A stretch of DNA of 64,000 bases from Bolinopsis microptera (taxonomy: Eukaryota > Ctenophora > Tentaculata > Lobata > Bolinopsidae), in contig NC_087073.1 of the NCBI RefSeq assembly GCF_026151205.1, positions 22,419,779-22,483,778 on the forward strand, written 5' to 3'. Below are positions 56,581 through 64,000 of this stretch, piece by piece. The notes beneath the pieces were generated by a model. It was not told the origin of the DNA. It saw nothing but the letters and a program-made list of their open reading frames with translations, and did not search any database. Position numbers and translations under genes: made by a program. How positions within the stretch are numbered: position 1 is the first letter of the stretch; every line of letters begins with the position of its first letter.

Positions 56581-57997
56581 ATTGTTGAACTACTCAAACT
56601 CTATCCCCATTAAAAATATCAGATAACAAATGCTGTCAGTAGCAGATTGAAAAATAACATTGCATTACTTTAAGATTAAAATTATAACCATTCTGAGCTG
56701 CGAAAGTAGCATTTGGAATTGAATTTCAATCCTCCAACAAACTTCAGTAAAATACACGATGTCATATGTTTCAAAAGATTGTTATATTTTAATCTACCCT
56801 TGCTTATTTAATTAACCTCTTGCTATTTGCTAAAGAGAGAATAGCATTAGCAGATCTAGTTCACGTCTTCAGATTTTCATTCAAGTCTGCGTGATGTAAT
56901 TCGATGAAGCCACAAATCTCACAGAGCTACAGAATTCAGTGATCGTCTACAACACCAATAAAACCTGAAAAAATGGAAGTTATGATATACATTTTAGAAA
57001 CTCCATTGCAAAATATTGCAATAGATCATCTAATCCGGGGTATAGTATGATGTGAAATTTGAAAAGTATTTAGTATAAAAGCAAATTGTTTATCTCGTTA
57101 GGAAAATTTATCAAATAATCATGCGAATTGTGATAGCGTGCTACGACACCGTGATTAATGAATATAGTGTTCTTCGTTTACTCTCAAATCTGGATCCTAA
57201 TTCTACCAGCTTCACGGAACTCAGAAAAGAACTTTCCTCTGCCACTACACGAAGGCCAACGCAGTGAAAGATATCTTTCTTCAAGAAGCACTCTAAAATT
57301 TGGATCAGAATAATAAACAATGAACCTTATGCCAGTAGACGGAGATCGTCTACTGATATTTCTCCGGAGTTTGCAGTTCCACGACCGGAGTATCTGGTCT
57401 AAAACTGGCACAACTTAGCGAGTTTAGAAGGTTTGAGATGTTATTTGTGCTCCTCAGGGTCTTTGACCAAAATTATCAAAATTTGCCTATATTATTTAAT
57501 GAAGGTTTCTAAATGGCTTTTTATGATACTGTCAGTATAATTTGAACATAAACAAGGTAAAATATAATTAATTGAACTTAAGTGGCGCCTTAACCACGCC
57601 CATTTACGCCATTTTTGGCGCAAAATAATGAAATTTCAAGTTTTGTTGTAGCATCATGTGGGGTATCAAACCTTAGGTATTTTGACACGAGAAAATGATT
57701 GGTGATGGTATTTTTTCGAATAGAGTGTTCCCTGATCAGTTATTGTTCTGGTTAATATCACCTACTCGCTATAAATTCCTTTAATGTAGCCGATAAAACT
57801 AAAGACCTCCTGCAATTTGAAACCAAGTGAGCAAGCAAAAAACTGATAAGTGATGTATCATGACATTGATTAGAAATGCTGTCAGCGGCTAAAACCCCTA
57901 AAATCGATACAATGATTATTTTATTTCTTTGAGTCAAATTTGTGCAGTTTTTGTGCTAACTTCGTTAAACAGTTGCCTTTGCAAACAACCCAATTTT
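56581..57997. other. Upstream region of the nuclease-like gene
   Basis: AT-rich. A 75-codon minus frame at 57184-57411 has no recognisable domain. The promoter of the plus-strand gene at 57998 should be here, but no element is convincing. Confidence 0.4.
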
Positions 57998-58186
57998 ATG
58001 AGCTGCATTGGGGGTAGCGGTCATGATTCAGGGGCTGGAGGGTCACAGCCTACCGGATCAATATCTCTTAAACTAACTAAAGAATCGGCATACGATCCAG
58101 AAAAACACTGTATCTTTTGCTTAGACGCCAGCACAACACTCTTCAAACTTAGTAGCAGTGACAATGGCAGGACAAAGGTATTGCAG
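57998..58186 (+). CDS. Nuclease-like gene, exon 1
   Basis: ATG at 57998, 63 codons: MSCIGGSGHDSGAGG, then EKHCIFCLDASTTLFKL and up to CAG|GTAATC. CIFC is the first half of the first zinc-type module. The Met choice is the first in a frame open only from 57929. Confidence 0.65.
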
Positions 58187-61100
58187 GTAATCTTAACAAG
58201 TCATTACAACTTTTACAACTATTGCAAATTCGATTGTGTGGTTTTGACAATTTTTAATTCTTTCCTTACAATACCTCCTGAGGTGTCGCAGCATAAAATT
58301 TGCAATAGATTTAGCCTATTTTTCTAGGCTGCCGAAACACGAGCAGATAGAAAGGTATTAGGACGTATTGCATTGCTACCAAATGGATTCAAGTATCACG
58401 CGAAATTGAATCGGTGCTACAAGGATTATGTACACAAGAAAACTTTAGATGCTATTAAAGAAAGAAAACGTGCACGGGAGGAAGATGAAAGCAAAGACGT
58501 GAGTTAAACTTTCAATCCTTTGCCAAGAACATCTTCCTATATTTTAATACAGGCAATACGACATTAAATGCTCAAATTATGTCATATATTCTGTCTGCTG
58601 ACTTTATGCACAATTTAAGAGTAAACAGTCTACTGATAAGAGTTCGAACGTAACAGAACGGAATACACGAAGCAAAACCCCTTCCAATAGAAACACTCCA
58701 AGTAATGAACGTCCAATCTGTCATAAAAATTATCGCTTTGTTGGAAATCTTACCTGATTAAGATTATCAATCAACTAATAATCGATTTATACTTGATTGT
58801 TTTTAAATCGATCCTTAAAATATGTGTGTCACTTTTGATGGAAATTTGGTTTTATACTGTTCTTCAAAATTTTATGATTGCTGTACGGTGTACAAAATAT
58901 ATTTGGAACACTCAACCTTTTACTAATAGTTAAGAAAAAACAACAGACCATTTAAGTTATTTATAGATGTCTTTTTCAGGTTCTGAGATACAGACGAAAG
59001 GGCATGTTTTGAATTCTACCAAATGTTTTATGTGTGACTTGGTGCAGACTACAATAAATGGTAAAAACATCAGAGAAAAGTACAGAATTTGTGAAGTTGA
59101 AAGGGCAAAACAGGTGCTTGTGGCTATAAAACATCTCAAAGATGAAAGTGCAGCGGTGCGGTTAGCTGATATAGAATCAGTCGAACGTCTGATCGCACAG
59201 GATCTCTACTATCACAACAACTGTTTGGCGTTACTTTTATCCCGTTATCAAAGATTGGTTACGAAATGCCTTTTATGCGAGGAACCTGTTGATAAATCAC
59301 GTAATCTTTTGACCGTTGGACAGATTAAAGCACTAATCGCTGAGAGTGTTGATAACTACGACGATGAACTAAGTAACAAGATTCGAGAGAAATTTGACGA
59401 AGAACGAGAGTGTGTGAAATCATATTGCTATGCTCACAAGAACTGTGAAATCACTTACATTTCCTCTGATTCTCCATCAACATCGAAAATATACGAAAAT
59501 CAAGTAACTCCAATAATCGAAGAATTAATTGATAGAGAATATGGACTGCCAGTTTCAAGTATTCGGGATTTTCTGTCTGCAGAACACCCAGACGGCAAGT
59601 TTTACAATCACAAGATTAAAAAATTTGTTGTTGATAAATTTTCCGATCAAGTGTCATTCTGTAAACCATACAGGAAAAGCGACTCGGAACTCGTGTATTC
59701 CTTCTCAACAGATGCTGCCTCGATGATCCAAAAGCTGCAAGTCCTGAACGAAGTGAAATCTGCAGGAAGAATTTTACGAACAAAGCTGAGAGGAATGACT
59801 TTTGGGCTTGAAGACAGATTTTGTGATGCTGTAGATTTGCAGACTGCTCTGAGGGATACAAGAATGCCGGAGTCCGTAATGGATTTTTTGGGGGGTTTGC
59901 TTAATATCAGCAAGGCAACATTCCTCAAGTATCAGAAGAGTGTGGCAACAGATACAATATCAGAAACTGACGATGAAATCGAAGATGAAACTGAATCAGT
60001 TTTAACAAACAGTCCGAAAAAGATTCTCAAAGCAAACTCCCTCTTTCAGGTTATGCATTATATGGCAAATAATGGAGAAATAAGAACACCTTTCCATATC
60101 ATGCAAGCTCATGCAATTTACCATAAAAGTCACAGTAGGGAACTTATCACAGCATCCAACCACCTGGGATTCTGCATTAGCTATCCAGAACTTTTGAGGC
60201 TGAGAGCGCTGTTAGGGCTATTTATCATGACCAAGTACTTACTTATGAAAGTCTCGCTGCCGAGTAATTTTGATGAGAATCAGGAGACAAGTGTGGGGAT
60301 AGATAATTTTGACCATAATGACCAATCATCGATAACTGGAAAGAACGAAACCCACGACAGTGTCTTGGTCATGTATCAAACTGTACCGTTCAGTCAAAGA
60401 AACTACCGCCCTCCTACCAAAGGCAGAGTTTCCCACCATACGGATTTTGTAGTATCAGGCAGGAAGTACATATCAAAGTTGCCGTTCCAGAAATTGCTGC
60501 CATTTTACCTCAAAAGCAAGGAGCAACCTTTACCATCAAGCTTCAAATCAGAACGATTTCAATACGAAACTGATGAGAGAAAAGAAAAGGTACTTAATCT
60601 TACAAGGAACATATCAACTCCACTCCCAGAAACTCAGCAACTCACACATATACCAACTTGGGCCGGTTGTGAAGTTCTCACATCAACTAGCAACGATGTA
60701 CCGTTGAAAACGGTTGGATATCTCCCCATCTTTCCACACCCCATTACCAAAATAGAGACAGTTTACAGCCTTTTGCAGAACTGCGCTAGCATTGCAGCAC
60801 TTTTGAAACAGAAGACACTGCCTGCTATATGCGATGAAGGAGTCTATCACCTAGTGACGAAGATTTATCTCCAACAACCTGACGTCTTTGAGCGGATATT
60901 TCCTTTTCTCGGCGGTTTTCATTTGACAAAGTCTGCGTTACGTTGTGCTGGTAAGTTCGTTCGGGGCTCTGGGGTAGAAGACGCTTACATTGAGTGTAAC
61001 ATATTTGGACCGAAAACTGTCGAAGCTGTAATGAGTGGCTCTCATTATTATCGGTCATTTGATGGTTTGATGATGCTAGGTGATGCACTTACTAAACTCA

Positions 61101-63541
61101 AAATGGAAGATTTCTGGAAAGAGAACTCTATGAACGACTACTCAATAGCAATACAGAAACTTGATCAGCTGCAGTGTGCTCTTGTACAGAACCTCAAAAC
61201 TGAGGCGACGACTTTAATTTCTGAACTGCAAACATGTAAAGAAGTGAAACGACTAATGGATGATATCGAAGCGTTCTCAATCAAATGTAGTGAAAACTCA
61301 TCACAATGTAGATTTTGGCTCAACTTTGTGAAAATCATCGACACAATTAAAGATTTTGTGCGTTCTGAGAGAGATGGGGACTTCTTCCTTAACATGAAAA
61401 CTTTGGAACGCCTCCTACCAATATTTTTGGGCTGTGATGCGTTGAATTATTTACGCTACGGATCTTTTCATCTTGAGCTATTAAAAAGGGCCAAAACAAC
61501 CCACCCTGAACTCTATGATGCATTTATTCGAGGAAATTTCGTAGTAAAGAGAACACCTGGGTCGTTTAATGCTGTATCCCCAGACCTAGCTCTTGAGCAG
61601 ACTATCAATAAGAGTGCCAAGAGTTCTCATGGGATAATTGGCAACACTAAATCAGCTGATTATGTTGCGGAGTGGTGCCTGATATACCACGAAGAGCTCG
61701 CAATAACAAACGCATACAGAGAGATAACGAACTCCAATCAGTTAGGTAACTCTGAAATGCAAGTTCATCATCATCTTCGTCCATCAAAAACTAAAGAGAT
61801 CAATAGTCATACTCGAAACCTCGCAGAGTACATAGGCTTACAGGGTAACCCTTTCCTCAAAGAACATCATGGTCAAGTTAAAAACATTGTGACGCAAGTT
61901 TATGCGGATGTATATATCGCTGATCAACATTGCCAATTCTTCAAACAAGCGGAAGAAAAATATAATGAATTTCACAGGCTTGTTTATGTTGATAAGACCA
62001 GGCTCTTGTCAGATAAGATCACAAAGCACAATCTCTTACCCATTGATCACGTACCATCAGTTAAATTTGACGACAGTTCAAAAGCAGTCAAAAAGAATGA
62101 AAAGTCTTCAAGGTTGGCAATTAAAACTTTGAACATAGCCAAAGAAAAGAAAGGTGATCTGCGTGAAGTGTTAAAGTATGATCTTACTAGATATAATCCT
62201 CTATTTGATGGCCTGCTTATGGAGAAGCCCAGAAAACATGAAATGTCTGGAGAAGTAGAAAACCGTGCAAAGCTGACAGTAGACGATTACAACTACCTTC
62301 CAGGTGAAAACAATGCTGTTGTTATTGACTTTATGTCTTTCATCAGAGGCCAGAATCTTGACAAGGCTGTTCAAGAAGCTTCCGCGCCACTCTGTTTTAA
62401 TCTAACCTGGAAGCATGTCTCTTGGACATTCGGTTCCATGATTGCTGAAGCGTTTGCAAGAATTTTGAAGAACAACCCAACTGCCGAGGTGTTTCATATC
62501 ATATTTGATAGCTATCTTGACTCATCCTTAAAGAGTGGTGAACGACGAATAAGGCTTGCCGAGGCTAAGGGTGTGATCAGGGTTGCTATGATTAACGAAA
62601 ACACAAAGGTACCGGAACAAATGGGGAAGTTTTGGCCTCTAAGTGATAATAAGGTGAAATTCCAACGATTCGCCAAGTCATATTTGCTTCATTTGGCCAA
62701 GCGAGTAAATAGACAATTGATAGTTAGCGGCACTGTAGATGGAGAAGATTCGATTCCAGCTCAACATCTGAACAGCGCTATGGATATTGCTGAAATAAGT
62801 GAACTTCAACTGCCATTTGAAGAGGCGGATATGAGGCTAATACCTCACATTCAATGGGATGTCATTAACTGTTTACCGTCTTCAGTCACTGTTATTTCTG
62901 ATGATACTGATGTCTTGATACTTTTGTTGTTCTACTTCAAACATTTCAGTCAACAAGGACTACAAAAACTGTACCTTCAGAAGGGCCGAGGGAGTAACAA
63001 AAAGATGTTTCCTATACATACAATGTATTTGAACCTGGGGGAACAATTCTGCAAGAATCTTTTGAAAGCTCATTTGGGTACAGGCGCTGACTACCTAAGT
63101 AAGATAAGGACTAAGAAGAGCAGCCTTAATGCTAACCCGGAAGTTGCATTAAAAAAGTTCGGAGAGAAGTTTACCCTGGATGACGAGCAAATTCAAGAAG
63201 CTGAGCAGTACTTAGTGAAGGTTGCTGCAAGCTGCAGGAGCACGTGTCTAGCCAAAACCTTTGATGAGCTCAGGGTACTAACTTGGAAGAGATCCAGTTC
63301 AGTTCTGGAATTAGAACCTACTTCTCACTCTATCATAGAAGGACACATCAAACGATGGTGGTTTTTGTACAAGGTATGCAGTGATCTTTTAGCGATGGAT
63401 TATACCCACCTGGAACCAACAGATTTTAGTTGGGTAGATAACGAAGGTGAACTGTTCCCTTGCAAGAACTTGAATTTACTGAGAAAAGACAATTTTTTGA
63501 GAAAAGACAATTTTATTATTTATCACCAATTCAATACATAA
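57998..63541 (+). CDS. Large protein with three CxxC...HxxC modules and a FEN1/XPG-like (PIN-like) core
   Basis: Four exons, about 1,670 residues, phases consistent. The numbering below counts from the Met codon at 58967. N-terminal modules: CIFC...YHAKLNRC (exons 1-2), CFMC...YHNNC and CLLC...CYAHKNC. The middle part holds FPFLGGFHLTKSALRCAGKF (around 648) and KTVEAVMSGSHYYRSFDGL. The C-terminal third has AVVIDFMSF (D1121), IIFDSYLDSSLKSGERRIRL (D1181), LPFEEADMRL (E1285, D1288), VISDDTDVLILL (D1312, D1313, D1315) and GTGADY (D1375). In FEN1 the matching metal ligands are D34, D86, E158/E160, D179/D181 and D233, with similar spacing. I recall large multi-copy families of such proteins of unknown function in cnidarians and other animals. 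The nuclease reading is inference from motif order. AATAAA follows the stop at once, and a Cys-rich tail lies outside the frame at 63697. Confidence 0.75.
58328..58498 (+). CDS. Nuclease-like gene, exon 2
   Basis: Acceptor TTTTTCTAG and 57 codons starting AAETRADRKVLGRIALLPNG. It includes KYHAKLNRCYKDYV, the His/Cys half of the first module, then a basic-acidic stretch. Donor GAC|GTGAGT, phase 0. Confidence 0.72.
58620..58701 (+). CDS. Nuclease-like gene, exon 3 (tentative)
   Basis: Acceptor AATTTAAG, then SKQSTDKSSNVTERNTRSKT and PSNRNTP plus one base before a weak donor A|GTAATG. That single base completes a Ser codon with exon 4. The frame also stays open to 58758, so the donor is the least certain junction of the gene. 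Confidence 0.5.
58980..63541 (+). CDS. Nuclease-like gene, exon 4 (main frame)
   Basis: The acceptor CTTTTTCAG ends at 58979 and the frame is open without a stop to 63541. An in-frame ATG at 58967 lies inside the acceptor tract, so it is probably not the start. The end carries an 18-base-scale duplication (LLRKDNFLRKDNF), then IIYHQFNT and stop. Confidence 0.8.
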
Positions 63542-63543
63542 TC

Positions 63544-63549
63544 AATAAA
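63544..63549 (+). terminator. Candidate polyadenylation signal
   Basis: AATAAA three bases after the stop codon of the nuclease-like frame; a second AATAAA lies at 63562-63567. If used so near the stop, the 3' UTR would be very short. Confidence 0.35.
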
Positions 63550-63696
63550 TATATATATCCGAATAAATTTGATTAAAAATTAAATGATACAAGTATGCTA
63601 GCAGCTAGCGCGCTTATATTTGATAAATATTCACGCTGTTAAAATGGGTTTTACCACACCGCCACTCACATTAGCACAGTTGGTGAACGGACCCAG

Positions 63697-63858
63697 GCGC
63701 TGTTAAGCTTTTATGAGCCCTGCCTACTACCTGACGACCTGTTTAAAACTTGCAAGTGCAAAACAGGTTGTCAAAAGAAAGTATGTTCATGCTTTAGAGC
63801 AGAAGGACAATTAAAGTGTACTGACTATTGTCTTTGTGTCAACTGTAACAATAGATGA
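63697..63858 (+). CDS. Cys-rich tail exon or remnant (CXC-like)
   Basis: Reading from a CCCAG acceptor-like site gives ALLSFYEPCLLPDDLFKTCK, then CKTGCQKKVCSCFRAEGQLK and CTDYCLCVNCNNR, then TGA. Eleven Cys in about 53 residues, in the C-x-C-x3-C-x4-C-x-C pattern of tesmin/CXC-like zinc motifs. In related animal proteins as I remember them, such a tail follows directly on the PIN-like core. No donor in the main exon gives a clean in-frame join, so it is either an alternative last exon or a remnant cut off by mutation. Confidence 0.5.
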   Translation, partial: ALLSFYEPCLLPDDLFKTCKCKTGCQKKVCSCFRAEGQLKCTDYCLCVNCNNR

Positions 63859-64000
63859 ATTTTAATTGCAGGTTACCAATACTTTGTTTCTTGATTTTGA
63901 CTTCTTTTCTAAATTTGATAACTTGCTTTATAATGTCGAGTTTTATTTGAACAGCTTGCTCACCTTAGATAGCCCCTGAGAAGCATAATTTCACGATCAA
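63859..64000. other. Window end, nothing recognised
   Basis: AT-rich sequence after the Cys-rich frame; no feature seen. Confidence 0.4.

Noticed and set aside
58967-58980. ATG at 58967 as the true start of the nuclease-like protein
   Set aside because: It sits within the CTTTTTCAG acceptor, and three upstream exons join in frame with a matching zinc-type module.
30500-63900. tRNA or rRNA genes
   Set aside because: I looked for tRNA A/B-box arrangements and conserved rRNA stretches by eye and found none convincing; a dedicated scan was not possible.

Overview
The window reads as nuclear DNA of an invertebrate animal. It has spliced genes with GT-AG introns, a nuclear lamin with a CaaX box, an ANP32 gene, two genes of cilium/sperm-type families, CR1/L2-like LINE copies, hAT-, Harbinger- and TA-target DNA transposons, and very long satellite arrays. 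I cannot fix the phylum from the sequence. A run of exactly 100 N (26109-26208) shows this is a draft assembly with a gap of unknown true size.

Layout. 1-2 kb: two minisatellites (22-bp and 14-bp units). 3.3-20.0 kb: about 45 copies of a 366-bp satellite, with higher-order 4-mer, 3-mer and 2-mer organisation and decayed edges. 20.65-25.4 kb, minus strand: exons 2-6 of an ANP32 gene. Its large intron holds an inverted (foldback) array of about 195-bp units. The start of its exon 2, together with its 3' splice site, has been amplified into a 69-bp tandem array that runs into the gap. 26.2-30.4 kb, plus strand: the 3' half of a B-type lamin gene, so ANP32 and lamin appear head to head with both 5' ends lost in the gap. 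32.0-33.1 kb: a hAT-like element carrying a nested Harbinger MITE. 33.5-36.7 kb: a second, diverged block of the same satellite, interrupted by a 1147-bp TA-flanked transposon. 37.4-41.5 kb, minus strand: a seven-finger C2HC protein (ZNF474-like) and CCDC148. 43-53 kb: broken LINEs, nested in one another and hit by a hAT MITE. 53.7-57 kb: hairpins and short tandem repeats. 58.0-63.5 kb, plus strand: a large protein of about 1,670 residues whose C-terminal third carries, in order and with FEN1-like spacing, the acidic residues of the FEN1/XPG (PIN-like) nuclease core, preceded by three CxxC...HxxC modules. A Cys-rich tail of the kind I recall at the end of this protein family lies just downstream, outside the main reading frame.

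The genes do not form one pathway. Lamin and ANP32 are nuclear proteins. The ZNF474-like and CCDC148 genes are co-oriented neighbours of families linked to cilia and sperm. The nuclease-like gene is the best candidate for something undescribed. Most of the remaining sequence is repeat turnover, and several insertions can be proved because the empty site can be read.
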